Source: Takakia lepidozioides (lineage: Eukaryota > Streptophyta > Takakiopsida > Takakiales > Takakiaceae). Taken from it: DNA of 60,000 nucleotides. Shown piece after piece: positions 23,064-35,419 of this stretch. A program made the translations under genes and the position numbers. Location: positions 53,152,042 through 53,212,041 of the forward strand of contig CM060734.1 in assembly GCA_030704615.1 (NCBI GenBank), in the 5' to 3' direction. Under the pieces are notes generated by a model that made no database searches, had not been told where the DNA came from, and saw only the letters and a program-made list of their open reading frames with translations. Every line of letters begins with the position of its first letter. The first letter of the stretch is position 1.

Positions 23064-24989
23064 TCACCAATAATCCCCACAGGAACAAACTCCATCTTGG
23101 AAGTGGTGAAAGTGGTTGGTATCACGCACAACTATTGCTCGCCCCACAATCTTTGAAATGAATTTGCTGGCAGTGTGACAGTCACCACAAACTTGAAGGT
23201 TCTTGATGATGCGGATAGGTGACCCTGGTGGCGTGCTGATAAGACCAAAAGCAATGGCCAGCCTCTCACTGTGATGGCAAAGAGCAAACTCCTTTTGCTC
23301 CTCCACATCGTGTAATACAAAGCTCGTGTTGGGGAGGTACCCAGCCTCCTTCATAGGAACAGACAATCTCTTTAGCTCAGCATGGATTTCCTCAATTTGT
23401 GGATGTGATTTGTCTTCAACGACAAATACATGCACCTGGTGGTTGACCTCTATCCAGCTCTGCCCTGCATCCTTTCTGACACCTTGGTCTCTCACCAGTT
23501 TTCTCACATTTGCTTTGTCGTTCCACCTGCCAGCTGCAGCATATATGTTTGATAGAACCACATAAGCTGCTTGGTTTTGTACATCATACTCGAGTATGCA
23601 ATTTGCAGCACGTTCCGCCCGCTCCATGTCACCATGAATCCTGCAGGCACTAAGCAAAGCCCCCCACACAGCAGGACCTGGTTTCATTGGCATTTTGTTA
23701 ATGAAGTCCTCTGTCTCGCGTAATCGACCTGCACGGCCAAGAAGGTCCACCATGCAGCAAAAATGCTCTATTGTAGGTGTGATGCCATGATCTCGACTGA
23801 TGGAAGTAAAGTAGTGATGGCCTTCATCTACTAGGCCCATATGGCTGCATGCAGTGAGGACCGAAGTGAAGGAAATACTGTCTGGCTTGAAGCCATCTTG
23901 TTGCATTATTTCAAACAGTTGTAGGGTCTCTGTACCACAGCCATGCTGAGCACACCCTGCAATAATCTCACCCCATGAGACCATATCTCGCTTAGGCATT
24001 TTATTGAACACACATTTGGCATCCTCTATGCTCCCACATTTGGTATACATTTCTATGAGTGCATTCTCCAAATTAACAGATGATACAATTCCAACTTTGA
24101 TAATGTCAGCATGCACCTGCTTGCCCACTTCCAGGGCTCCTAAGCTGGCACATGCACTGAGAATGCAGACAAATGTGACACTGTTGCGTGTTATTCCTTC
24201 CCATTGCATTCGCTCATAAATGCTCAAAGCCTCTGTACCACATTTGTGCTGAGCATATCCTGTGATCATGGCATTCCATGACACCACATCTCGTTTTGGC
24301 ATCTTTTCAAACACTTGACGGGCATCCTCTATACTCCCACATTTGGCATACATGTCAACAAGGGCAGTCTCCAAATTAATATATGACCCGATTCCAGCTT
24401 TGATGATGTCAGTATGGACTTGCTTGCCCTTTTCCAAGGCCCCTAGGCTGGCACATGCACCGAGAACACAAATGAACGTGACCCTGTCAAGCATCGCCCC
24501 TTCCTGTCGGATATGCTCATAGATTCTGAAAGCTTCTTCAGGGTGTCCATGCTTGACATATCCTGCCATCATCATTGTCCATGTAAACATATTTCTTTCA
24601 GGCATTTTATCAAGCATACGGCGTGCATCCACTAAGCTCCCACACTTAGTATACATGTTGATGAGGGTGTTGAGTAGAAACATATTTGGCTTATATCCAG
24701 TTTGGATAATGTGGCTGTGTACCTGCTTTCCTTCTGCTAAGGCTTTCCTGTTGATGCATCCCTGCAAGAGGCAGACATAAGTGCCGGAGTCTGCCCTCAT
24801 GGATAGTTGGTTCAATAGATTCAGTGCCTCTTTCAGTTGCCCCTGTTCACACAGGGTCATGACATCCCCATGAGTGCAAGAAGAGATTGTGTTAATTGCC
24901 TCACGTGGCACGGCAGTGATGATGGAGGTGGTGGCCATGTTGCCAGTCTCAAGTCCAATGTACATCTGTGCCCAATTCAACATTGTCAT
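23064..24989 (-). CDS. PLS-class PPR protein with E and DYW domains (641 aa)
   Basis: The intronless frame runs from the ATG at 24989 to the stop after CSCGDYW. The frame is open slightly further upstream, but only to a GTG directly preceded by a stop, so 24989 is the first ATG. After a short N-terminus come tandem PLS triplets of about 100 residues ([39 protein letters not shown] and similar). An E region ([20 protein letters not shown]) and a PG-box-like GQSWIEV follow, and then a complete DYW deaminase with HSE, CGDCH and the terminal DYW. Such proteins edit C to U in plastid or mitochondrial RNA at a site chosen by the repeats. An organelle location is expected, but the N-terminus gives no clear transit peptide by eye. 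It is a paralog of the gene at 36.6 kb. Confidence 0.93.
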   Translation of the reverse strand: MTMLNWAQMYIGLETGNMATTSIITAVPREAINTISSCTHGDVMTLCEQGQLKEALNLLNQLSMRADSGTYVCLLQGCINRKALAEGKQVHSHIIQTGYKPNMFLLNTLINMYTKCGSLVDARRMLDKMPERNMFTWTMMMAGYVKHGHPEEAFRIYEHIRQEGAMLDRVTFICVLGACASLGALEKGKQVHTDIIKAGIGSYINLETALVDMYAKCGSIEDARQVFEKMPKRDVVSWNAMITGYAQHKCGTEALSIYERMQWEGITRNSVTFVCILSACASLGALEVGKQVHADIIKVGIVSSVNLENALIEMYTKCGSIEDAKCVFNKMPKRDMVSWGEIIAGCAQHGCGTETLQLFEIMQQDGFKPDSISFTSVLTACSHMGLVDEGHHYFTSISRDHGITPTIEHFCCMVDLLGRAGRLRETEDFINKMPMKPGPAVWGALLSACRIHGDMERAERAANCILEYDVQNQAAYVVLSNIYAAAGRWNDKANVRKLVRDQGVRKDAGQSWIEVNHQVHVFVVEDKSHPQIEEIHAELKRLSVPMKEAGYLPNTSFVLHDVEEQKEFALCHHSERLAIAFGLISTPPGSPIRIIKNLQVCGDCHTASKFISKIVGRAIVVRDTNHFHHFQDGVCSCGDYW

Positions 24990-25049
24990 GCCTTGTGACT
25001 GAACACTCTTAGGTGAAAGACTGCCAGATTTAACGCCCACTCAACCATT

Positions 25050-26868
25050 TCCAAGATCCTAGATGCAATCTTGAACTTTGAGAATAACCCGCAGCTATTC
25101 TATCTGTTAAGGTTGAATTCTTTTAATCATCATCAAATCAATACCCGCCGTCCTCAGGGCCTGGATCACCAGATTGTAGCCGACCTTGTGCTACGGCTGC
25201 TAACTCTGCTTTAACCCAGGGTGGGGCTGTCCAGCTCTCAATCCAAAGGACCTTATTTGTGCTCGTATGCATGGAGTAACCTTGAGAAATCCATGACGCC
25301 CTCCAAGAAACAACAAGATTCTGATAGCAACAGTATGCTATTCTCTAACAAAAGGGAAATTGTGTCTACAACCCACTCACCAATGCCAGCATCAGTCAAA
25401 AGCCCTGCTTGGTAAGCCCTTTCACGTCCTAAATGAAGAGACCTTCACCTTGTCAAGCCTATAGTCCCACCACTGTGAAGGGTCTGAGAAGAATTCCTGC
25501 CGGAGCCTTTCTATGCGCATTGCTTAACCTGCCCTCCAGAACCTTGCCATGCTTTACCGACGAGAGTTTGAGCGGCCTTTATCTCAAGCAATACACTGAG
25601 AAACATACTAACATGCCTAACCGGGAGTACCACGCGGGCTATGGCCGCAAGCAAGCAAGCAATGCAAATGAGAACTTCGCTCACACTCTGCCACGTTCTC
25701 TGTAGCTTTTGTATTACCATCTTGCGTTACTTCGTCTACCAAAATTGGGTTTGGTTTCTGCCGAGTTGAACACAATTTCATCTCGATAGCTCTGGCGCAA
25801 TACACAATCTAGAGCGGCCCAGAAAAGGATTTCAAGTTTCATCTTTCAGTGGATTCCCAGAAGACTTGGCAGGCGCCATCACCCCAACTTGGAAGGGACA
25901 AGGGCCCGCCATTTCCAAGTCGAATGCCCCTTGTACCTGCACAACCTGAACCCTCAATCGGGGCGTAGCATCTCTCTGCGCGGGAGCACGCTGCCATTCT
26001 TCCTGTAGGGCTTATGCACAGATTTAACCTTGACTTCATTACATTGAAGTTCCCCACATTTGGTGGAAGCTGCACCGCCAAGAGGTAACCAGACATGGGG
26101 GCCCACAAGTCAAGACGGTTTTGAGGGGATGGTTCACATTCTGTAACCTCAAAGCTACAGTGTCTACCTTTCATTCTCGATGTTCTAGAGGCTCGTTCCA
26201 ATTTGGAGCTGACTGAAGCCTTAAAAAGGCCCCTGGCTTGGACGGCTGCCTATGGAATTTTTTCTCCACCCCTGGCTCACTATCCTCCCGTGATGACTTC
26301 ATGGCTAACCATATTATTATATCTCGAAGATCTCAAATGCCCCAAGGAATAATATCCTTCCTTTTCAAAAGGTGATAGGGAGCTCATTTCCAAATTCTAC
26401 TACCTAGTCAAGAATTATAAACCCAAACACTTGTTCATTGTATCATTGTTAGACTCCAATGCAGGAGCACAACTCGACATCCAGACGACAACATGGGCAG
26501 GACTCTGCTCCACTTTCTGGTCTTACGATGTCGTTGATGTGCCACAGAACCTCGGGAAAATGCACTTCCCCATCAGTGCCCTGCAAATTTCACATAAGTT
26601 TCCTCTCTTGCAATGACTCGGATTGCTATCTCATTTTGAAAACTGAGAGGGTGATGCAAGCATTCTCACACGTGTGGATTCAAGATGAAATCGAAGAAAG
26701 ATGAGACAAAGGAGTAAAGAGCGCCGTTCCAGACTTAATTGGCTGCTCAGAACAACGGCTCCATAGGAACTATAGGACTGCTCTCCTCGCTTATGCACAG
26801 GGTAGCAAGGTTCACTCGCACCTTGTTAGATTGAGAAATCGAATAGTTACGCACAATTCCGGAGGTGG
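25050..26868. other. Intergenic, no supported gene
   Basis: The first part is the 5' flank of the minus-strand PPR gene. A 120-codon minus ORF (26201-25839) shows no family resemblance and no supporting signals. Confidence 0.5.
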
Positions 26869-26869
26869 T

Positions 26870-27108
26870 CATGGAAGAATCCTTGTGGAAGTGTGGTGCA
26901 TAGAAGACTCCCTGATGCCCCACTCTGCTCTGTGGAGCAATTTGGAAAGGGGTTTACACAAAATCTTGTCAAGTCAATAAGCAAGAGTTCGAAAGTGGGC
27001 GAGTTTGCTTTGAATGTGGGCATCGAAGAATCCTTGTGAAAGGGTGGTTGGATGGGAGAATCCCTGATGCCCAGTCTGCCCTGGAGAGTAAGTTGGAAAG
27101 TGGGTTTG
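26870..27108. repeat. Imperfect direct repeat, ~85 bp units about 150 bp apart
   Basis: The segment gaagaatccttgtggaag at about 26875 recurs at about 27026 as gaagaatccttgtgaaag. Similarity continues through ctccctgatgccc / atccctgatgccc and ttggaaa(g)gggttt. It lies in the 5' flank of the BMT5-like gene. Confidence 0.7.
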
Positions 27109-27390
27109 TAATGCTTTTCGAAAATTGTATTGGCGGGGTACTGGAGCAGGATCATTGCATTGCACAAGCATTGCGATTGAAAGCAGCAACGCTGGGTAGC
27201 GTATTGGCAGATAAATCCCTTCAACAACGGAGGTATCGTCATTAACTGGGTTGTTTTCGGCTACATTACCCTCTGCTTGCAAGTCCTTCCAGTAGTTTAC
27301 ATGGCATGGTAATTGGCGTACTCCACTCCTGACTGAGTAGCTATACTGGGGGAGCACCTGCTATATCTTGAAGGGTGCAACTCAAGCAAA

Positions 27391-30300
27391 ATGACACCAC
27401 TGTGCCCGCAATGGCTACAAAATCAGACTGCACAGCAAAATTCTCGTCCGCCATTACAAGATGTTCTGTATCCCCGGCAGAAGGAATGGAGAGTCCAAGA
27501 GTCACGACCGCGGTGGATTGCACAGTATGCAAGCACGCAGAGAATCCTGCTTGTCGGGGAGGGAGATTTTTCGTTCTCATCGGCTCTTGCCACGGCATTT
27601 GGCACCGCTTTCAATATGGTCGCTACGTCTCTTGATTGTCGAGGTAGTCTGATAGTGCTTTAGAGCTTACATCTATGTACTTCACAAGTCTCTTCTTTCT
27701 TTCTCTCTGTTATAAAGCACCATTTCATTTCATTTACGCATGCTCGCCACTTCTGCCCTCTTCCGGCTTACAATCTTTCTTAAAACGTTACAAGCCCTTC
27801 CACCCAAAGGGCTCGTGGCAATAGCCCTCGCAACATCTACTAGGCTCAAAACAGCAGGTTTCAAGTCCTCCTGGTATGCTCGGGTGTGCAGTTTTTTTAA
27901 AGCAATAGCGCAATGGACTCTCTATTGCTTCCCTACTATGCAGAAGGGGTGGAAATCACATCCAACCAGGATCGCAACAGACTCATCAGAAGAGAACTTA
28001 TGGAGCTATATGTGAGGAGGACTTGGAAGCTACCCACTCTCGCAACAAAACTCCATTTCTATCGGGAGACATTCTTGGTTCTCCGCCACTATAGAATCTT
28101 GCGGCCCAATTACCTTTCTGCGCCTTTGTCACCTTCCCTCCTGAGGGCATTGGGGCGGTTCAGGGTGTCCCACAATCTATGGATAGAGACTGGCAGATGG
28201 GAAAACCTGCAACCCAAGGACCGGCTATGCCCAGCATGCACCGGGCGCAACCAGGGAATTGAAACTGAAGAACACTTCTTCTTTTATTGCCCTCTATATT
28301 ATGAGATCCGTGGGAGATTCAACTGTCTTTTCCATAGAACACAATCTCTCACTGTAGTCTTCCATTATGAGGATCACAAATGCTTGGCAGCTTATCTGCA
28401 TGAGGCCTTGACCCTTAGGCAATTCCTTGAGCAGTAGTTGCTTTTGGGCTGCTTTTGGCTCTGGTTTTGTCTCTTCTCTCTTGTTTTTTTCCCCCTTTTG
28501 TCCCATAAGCTCTTTGAGCTTTCCGCCGGCGTTAAAGTACCATTCCATTTTATTCTCTCCCATATGCTCTGAAGTTGAGCTTCAGATGTTATAAAGTATA
28601 ACTTCATTTAAGTTCTCTTCCACCTTGGTGCATTGTCTGAACCAACTGCTTAGGACTAGTTTTTCGTATACAGGAATACGGATTAGATCACATATCTTTG
28701 CGATGCATAATCTCCTAGAGTAAGATCTATAGAAAATCTCCCAGAGGCAACCAAGGATGGCAGGTGACCATCTGCTAGTCTAAATCGCATTCTCATTGAT
28801 CTCTAGACTTTCCTGCATAAACAAATTGCTGTGTTGCTCAAAAAGTGTTGTACATTAATTTGGGAGCTTAATTACAGACGAAGTCTTCACCAAGTATGCA
28901 CAGCGTGCTGAGGCTACTCTGTGGAATTTGGAGGCGCAAGGAGCGCTGGTTTGCCATGGAGTGGATGCCCGGAAGATGGCTGCAGGATGCCACAATGGCT
29001 TTGGAGGCAGGGTGCGCTTGTTTGATCGTGTTGTCTACAATTTTCCACATGCTGGGTTTTTTGGGGCGCTAGAAACAGACAAATCCATGATCAGGTATTC
29101 ATCTTGTCATACAAGTTGTCATTCTTCAGCTTGTTCCTGCGTTTACAGTGATGTCAGTTTTCGGTCTGTATTCCTGTGAATGTCTTAGCTATGGTTGCGA
29201 GGCTCTGTTTGTAAATTGTATCTAGAGCGTTCCAGTTCTTTATGCTGTGACTCTGACTATGGCCTCCTCCCTCCCTCACCAAGTTCATCTGCACCCTGTG
29301 GATGTTGAAGTGTTCTTCAGTACTGCAGTAGTTTACTTTGCAATGACAACAGGAAATGGATATAGTCAGACCGGTGCACAATGTGACCAGTGCAACTTTG
29401 TGTTCACTGGAGAGTGCTACACCCACCTTCTTAATCTAGGCTTGGTCACCATTACTTGTATCACTTTGATTTATACTTCACCACTTGTGAAGACAGGAGG
29501 CACAAGGAGCTTGTGCGACTCTTCTTTCAGAATGCTGTGCAGATGCTGCTACATCTTGGGGAAGTACACGTGACACACAAACTGGGTGGCCCCTATGAGA
29601 AGTGGAAACTGGTGAAACAAGCCAGAAAGTGTGGGCTGATGCTGAAAGATGAGCCCCTACCTTTCGATTGCCTTAACTTCCCTGGGTATTGCAACCGGCG
29701 GGGATCTGGTCCAAGAGCTGGTGACACCTTCTTTCTGGGCCCGTGCGCCACCTTTACATTTGTATTGAGGTTAGCTCCTCCATCATTTTTTTCAGCCTGT
29801 GTACAGTTGCTTGATGAACAGATATGAGCAGAATTTACATTCTTTATAGTTAGAGAAAGCATTTCAAGAAACTGAAGGTGCTGACATTCATTTCATGTGA
29901 ACTGGGGGATCTGCTGGAGGTTTGTGGTTTGCCTGTCAATGCCTCGCTCAATTGGGGCAATGTTCAGCAAGGCTGAAATGGGTCTTGATTCATGTGTACT
30001 GCAGCTTGTTTCCGCTTTTGCCTGCCCGATGGATCACCCACATACCTCGTGATTCCAAAACTCCTCCGCATAATTCTGAGAAAGAAAACTGGATCCGCAA
30101 TGGCAGTTCTTACATGGTGCCTCTTCCACCTGGATGCCTTCCTTTCAAAGCAACACATCGTCTTGATGCGTTGGAAGAGGAAACTGATTGCATACAACCC
30201 ACCAAGCGACACAGAACAGTTCTCAGCTCCTTAAATATGGGCATGGGCAGTAATCATCTACAGCCACACACAGTGATGGGTTACCCTTCAGAGGCTGTAT

Positions 30301-30503
30301 CAGGGAAGCATTTCCCCTTGCTATGTACAGACCGGTCAGGTTTTTCGCATAGTTTTTTAGGGACAGTCCCCAGGCAGAATTCAGCCGGAAATAAGCATAA
30401 GGAAACCTCACAAACAGATGGAGGAGGAGACGGCCATGGCTACAACGAGAGGTTGAGGGAGAGGTTGAGGGCGACGTGGCGGCGGGCTATTGGAGGGGCA
30501 TGA
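27391..30503 (+). CDS. BMT5-like (DUF2431) methyltransferase domain protein, four exons
   Basis: Exons 27391-27643, 28878-29094, 29497-29769 and 30005-30503 join in phase at GT-AG borders to 413 codons plus stop. Residues 51-62 carry the SAM-binding motif RILLVGEGDFSF. Residues 111-118 are HGVDARKM, and 133-146 are FDRVVYNFPHAGFF. Exon 3 adds GEVHVTHKLGGPYEKW and CNRRGSGPRAG. These are the landmarks of the DUF2431 family, whose yeast member Bmt5 methylates uridine N3 in 25S rRNA. Plant members are mostly uncharacterised, so the rRNA role is inferred. Exon 4 lies beyond the conserved domain and is supported only by phase and open frame. Intron 1 (1234 bp) contains a LINE fragment. Confidence 0.87.
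27900..28610 (+). mobile_element. LINE fragment inside intron 1 of the BMT5-like gene
   Basis: The frame 27913-28437 encodes a reverse-transcriptase-associated zinc-ribbon region (zf-RVT type). It contains LGRFRVSHNLWIETGRW, DRLCPACTGRNQG, TEEHFFFYCPLYYEIRGRF and HYEDHKCLAAYLHEALTLRQ, followed by a stop. Only the extreme 3' part of a LINE is present. It belongs to the same family as 12.83-13.43 kb. It sits in sense orientation within the host intron and ends before the acceptor at 28877. Confidence 0.8.
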
Positions 30504-31690
30504 CAGGTCTTCACGCAGGGTAAAAAGAACCTTCCTTGGTTTTCAAACCCCAGACCTCAAGCTCCACCCTTGCTCTGGGGATTTCAAACCCAGGAAGGCT
30601 TTCTGAAGGGAACCATACCTATACATACACATGTTCAACTCTTAGCACTGTTGTTTCTGCCTTCTCCATCACCCCACAGTTCAACTGTCCTTTTTTAACT
30701 GCTTCACCTTCTATGCACCTTCATCTGACCCGAGGTTGCATCTCATGGATTGTGACAGATGATATGGGAGAGATGCAAGTTGGCCCAATTTTGGCAGGCA
30801 CTGAGTAGTGCTACACAAGTCACTGAACTTTTGACTGCAGGGAATGAGCATAAAAGCATGCTCTTCTGAACCCAATCCTCAGCTAATTGCCTTCTATACA
30901 CCATTCTTGATACCTTCGTAGGAAATTGTGCTTTGGTACAGTTATGAGAGAACAGAAAAGCCTTGACTTGATTCAGGACCCTGCTTCTTGCAGGGATGCC
31001 AAAACGATCTTGCTGTCTTAGATAATTGCAGATCTAAGATTTTTGCAATATGGAATGTAAAACCCTGGTTCTTCCAGATTCTGAAGGTCTCATGAATTGC
31101 AATTATCTGCGGTTTGTAGCATGATCTGATTGATTGGCTTGAGCAAAGGGGGTTGGATGATATATCTGAACTGCTGACTGTATGATTGAAGAACTGCTGA
31201 CTGTATTGCTAGCTGGCTATCTCGCCTTCTCTTTCTCTGCCCTTTTGCCCATACACCTACACCTGCACGCATCACAGCTTTACACTACAAGCTTCAAATG
31301 TAAAGCTACCTCAGGCATGTCTCGATCACCTGTTAGGTTGACAGTTAGTTCAGTGGTAACTTTAGCTCAAAAAAGAGTTCTAAGTGAAGTAGTCATCTGC
31401 AGAAAACTCTGGTCATTTTGAGGAGGAAAGACTTGAGCAAACTGGCCAGACTAACTTAGATCAAATTTTCAGGATATTGTTAGTGTCAGTATGGGACTGT
31501 AAGTGAGACGGTGGAGTGCAGATCTGTGTGATTGGTAAATTTCCTATGCCAGCACTAAGTTAGTTCCACTAACTTGAACAGTAACAAACGAAGGCCCCGT
31601 GATAATTTGTGTTGGCCATTTAGCTGTCTGAAGACTCAAAACAGGCATGCATCAATTTTTCCTGCACCATGGTCACGTCCGGTGTTGTGC
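30504..31690. other. Intergenic between convergent genes
   Basis: This is the 3' flank of the BMT5-like gene and of NSE4, which converge here. A short direct repeat (gaactgctgactgtat, twice near 31170-31205) is visible. No other gene is supported. Confidence 0.5.
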
Positions 31691-31699
31691 AAACCCTTC

Positions 31700-33860
31700 C
31701 CTCGCTAGCGCTTCAATCTCTTCGAAGTATCGGCTTGGAATGGGTTGGATGGTTCCCGATGTGGCATGAGCAGCCTTCTTCCACACTCCCTTGCATTTTC
31801 TGTTATCACAGTAGAGATGTAATCAGATGTTTGGCAAATAGCAAGTTTTGTGGAGAAAGTTTCAGTCAATCAAATTTAGAGCGGCACCTGCCAAGATTCT
31901 TAGTTGCAGCGAAAGACGAATTGAGTGTTTGTGGCACGTCCACTCGCTCTGTCTTGGGCTGAAGGAGCGTTTTTTGGAACTGCAGAAGCAAACAGGGGAA
32001 GAGCATAAGCAGTGTCCTCTCTCTCACACACACACAAACTTCTGCTCAGATGTAGAGAGCGATTGCGGAATGTTATGAACAGATGAACAAAAGAAAAGCT
32101 ATATATAAATTTTATGAGAAATGGAGGGGAGAGAAAAGTTAGCGAAGATATGGGATGAGGTACATACTCGCGAGAAATATCCCATCGTTGTTATATTTGA
32201 TTTCAACTCTGCCGTAGTTCACAAGGAAAGAGAGGCAGAAGATGTTCTCCACTGTTTGTGAGAAGGACATTCTGTTCAACACGAGTGCATCCAATGCCAC
32301 ATGCTTCACAGCTCGCAGTAACCCAAACATCGTTTCCATATTTGCATCCGTATGTGTCTTCTCCTGCCCTTTAACCTTCACTCCCGCACATTAGAGAGCC
32401 ATTAGTTTTACTCATGTCATATACGGACCAGAACTATCCCGGTCCTACTTAGTACTTTAATCTACCCGGACACAAGTAGCTTGAACTGCTACTTCACCAA
32501 TTGGTGTGCTGGTATACGGAGGAATGAACACAAGTTAACGTGTTCACCTACATAGCAAAAGTCCACTCTTCACTTGGGCAACGGAAACTAGCTAGGCAGA
32601 CACCTCTTCAGGAAATACTGTAGTGAGAATTGGGCGCTTCCTTTTACCCAGCCCGGTTTCCTGAGATCTGATAAACTTCTCAGTACTGCTCCAGGCCCTG
32701 TGCATGCAAACGGAAGGTCAGTTGATTAATATGTAACTTCTCTTAAAACCCAAAGGTTGAAGCTGTATATCTGTGACTAAGGAACTATTTTGGTCAAGAC
32801 ATGGAAAAATATGTGTAATTCCATTGAGAACCCAGTGCTATGTAAATGAATATTCAACGTATCTACATGCTATCAATCAAATGAACAGGATGCTCAAGGT
32901 AAACCATAGTGAAACCGAAAAAACAAATCAGGTTCTGTAAAGTGCAAGAAAGCAAACGTACGTACAAAGCCCTGGCGCAGTATGGAACATTGAGGGAGCT
33001 TCCGAACCCAGGGTTGTCCAATCTACGCTATGCTTTGTCTCGTCATCGGGATTGGGGGTGGAATATCTGTGGAGAATGGCACCAATAAACATAGCCGGAG
33101 TAGCCTTGTGCTTGAGGTAGCTGTGGTACCTCTGGATTCCATTTAGTAGCAAGACGGAGAGCTGCATCAAGACTTTTGCATCGGGGCTATATGTTCACTT
33201 GTTGGGAAGTACTCTATCCCTATTTATCTACAGATTACTTGTTGCTCTCTCTTCGTGTATGAGCCACTCTCTATATACCACCCTAAGTCATTAAATCTCA
33301 CAAGTGGAAACTGTACTAACATAAGGGACTTCTTAATCGAGTCTCCTTTGAGTTTGAGTAGAAACGGGCAACAAAGCACAGCAGAACTTGTCAGTTAAGA
33401 TCCTTCACATGTTGAAAACTTGCAGCGATGTATCCTGTGTTCATGAATGCATCCTGTATAGGTCTTGTACCTTTCTGGTGGAGGTCGTCAATCGCTTTGA
33501 GGATCTCCTCAAACTCGCCGTTGGCAGCTGATACCGTATCTCCCATCTCCCCTGTGCATACTTACATTCAGAAAGACCTTACAATATCCAGTTTCTTGAA
33601 AGGAGCTGGCTACATTTTGAAGTTGCTACTAATTTATACTCGTGACAGAAATCAGATCCCACCCATGTGATTGTAGATGTTGACTTCTTACTTCTAATAA
33701 GATCTTTGAGTCGTCGATACTTCGTTCGTACCATCCTTCGCATCGCCACAGAGCGGGGGAAAAACAAAGGAGCCTCATGTGGAGCAGCTTCTTCATCCAA
33801 TCCTCCCCCAAGCAGCTGCTGTGTCTTGCCTTCCCGCCTTGAACGGCTTCTTGTCTCCAT
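31700..33860 (-). CDS. NSE4: NSE4, kleisin subunit of the SMC5/6 complex (3' end apparently disrupted)
   Basis: Exons on the minus strand are 33860-33692, 33551-33471, 33186-32962, 32697-32604, 32363-32168 and 31979 onward. The last four join in phase at GT-AG sites. Exons 2 and 3 differ by one phase, so a micro-exon probably lies in 33470-33187. Diagnostic segments include FEEILKAIDDLHQK, DWTTLGSEAPSMFHTAPGLCT, NMETMFGLLR, LNRMSFSQTVENIFCLSFLV and IPKNAPS followed by TQFVFR. NSE4 bridges the SMC5 and SMC6 heads in the nucleus and is needed for DNA repair and replication-fork stability. The frame stops at TAA 31902-31900, just inside the conserved C-terminal winged-helix domain. The rest of that domain, including LLMPHREPSNPF, is still readable at 31799-31700 but in a shifted frame. 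The product would be about 286 aa if translated, shorter than the roughly 400 aa typical of plants. Confidence 0.85.
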
Positions 33861-33874
33861 GCTCACACACGGAA

Positions 33875-35405
33875 GAGAGAGAGGGTCTGTAATTGGCGCA
33901 TAAGCAGAAATGAAATCTTGTAATCTATCCGCAACAATGAGTGCGAGCAATGACAGAGGGAGAGAAATGAAATCCATGGAACTTTAAAACGTCCGAAGAA
34001 AGCTCAGAAGCTGAGAAGAGAGAGAGAGAGAGAAGAAAACAACTTCTACATCATAATTTGTGGATTTGCCAACACGAGATTACCCACCTGCAAAGGAGAG
34101 AGAAGTTCTGCAGTTGGCGCATAAGCAGAACGAAATCCTGTAATTTATCTGTACAAACGAGTTTGAGAAATGTGTGAGAGAGAGATAGCATGCAGCGTAC
34201 TGCCTCTGACGAAGGTCGTGAAGGTCGTGAGGGGAGCGTGAAGCTTGTCTGCAGTACCAGCAAAGGAACAGACAGTCCTTCGAAAATTTGACAGTGATGC
34301 AGGACAAGCATGACAGAGGGAGAGAAATGAAACATTTGGAACTTTAAAACGTTCGCAGAAAGCTCAGAAGCTGAGAGAAGAGAGAGAGAGAGAAGAAAAC
34401 AACTTCTACATCATAATTTGTGGATTGCCAACCAGAGATACCCACCAAAGGAGAGAGAAGTTCTGCAGTTGGCGCATAAGCAGAACGAAATCCCAGTTAT
34501 TTATCTGCACAAATGAGTGAGAGAAATGTGAGAGAGAGAGAGAGAGATAGCATGCAGCGTGCTGCCTCTGACGAAGGTCGTGAAGGTCGTGAGGGGAGCG
34601 TGAAGCTTGTCTGCAGTACCAGCAAAGGAACAGACAGTCCTTCGAAAATTTGACAGTGATGCAGGACAAACATGATTAAGGGAGAGAAATGAAATGGAAC
34701 TTTAAAACGTCCGAAGAAAGCTCAGAAGCTGAGAAAAGTGAGAGAGAGAGAGAGAGAGAGAGAGAAGAAAACAACTTAGATTACATCATATTTTGTGGAT
34801 TGCCAACCAGAGATACCCACCAAAGGAGAGAGAAGTTCTGCAGTTGGCGCATAAGCAGAACGAAATCCTGTAGTTTATCTGTACAAACGAGTGAGAGAAA
34901 TGTGAGGGAGAGAGAGAGAGAGAGAGAGATAGCATGCAGCGTGCTGCCTCTGACGAAGATCGTGAAGGTCGTGAGGGAGCCTGAAGCTTGTCTGCAGTAC
35001 CATCAACGGAAGTCCTTCGAAAATTTGACAGTGATGCAGGACAAGCATGACAGAGGGAGAGAAATAAAATGGAACTTTAAAACCTCCGAAGAAAGCTCAG
35101 AAGCTGAGAAGAGAGAGAGAGAGGGAGAAAAGAAAACAACTTCTACATCATAATTTGTGGATTTGCCAGCACGAGATCACCCACCTGCAAAGGAGAGAGA
35201 AGTTCTGCAGTTGGTGTATAAGCAGAACGAAATCCTGTAGTTTCTCTGTAAAAACGAGTGAGAGAAATGCGAGAGAGAGAGAGAGAGAGATAGCATGCAG
35301 CGTGCTGCCTCTGACGAAGGTCGTGAAGGTCGTGAGGGGAGCGTGAAGCTTGTCTGCAGTACCAGCAAAGGAACAGACAGTCCTTCGAAAAGTTGACAGT
35401 GATAC
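33875..35405. repeat. Tandem array of ~360-374 bp units upstream of NSE4
   Basis: The landmark aactttaaaac occurs at about 33979, 34339, 34698 and 35072. Each unit continues through aagctcagaagctgag, a GA microsatellite, ttctgcagttggcgcataagcag, a second GA run, a gcatgcagcg segment and gaaggtcgtgaaggtcgtgag. The NSE4 leader at 33875-33950 is itself a partial, diverged unit, so the array arose by repeated duplication of the NSE4 5' region. The array is a possible promoter or leader amplification. The ORFs of 75-95 codons recurring in it are probably by-products. Confidence 0.9.
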
Positions 35406-35419
35406 TCCTGCATAGATTT

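Noticed and set aside
24990-25040. Upstream extension of the 23.1 kb PPR frame by 17 codons
   Set aside because: It begins with GTG directly after a stop codon; the first ATG is at 24989.
31669-31962. Plus-strand ORF of 97 codons
   Set aside because: Antisense to the 3' exons of NSE4; no domain or signals.
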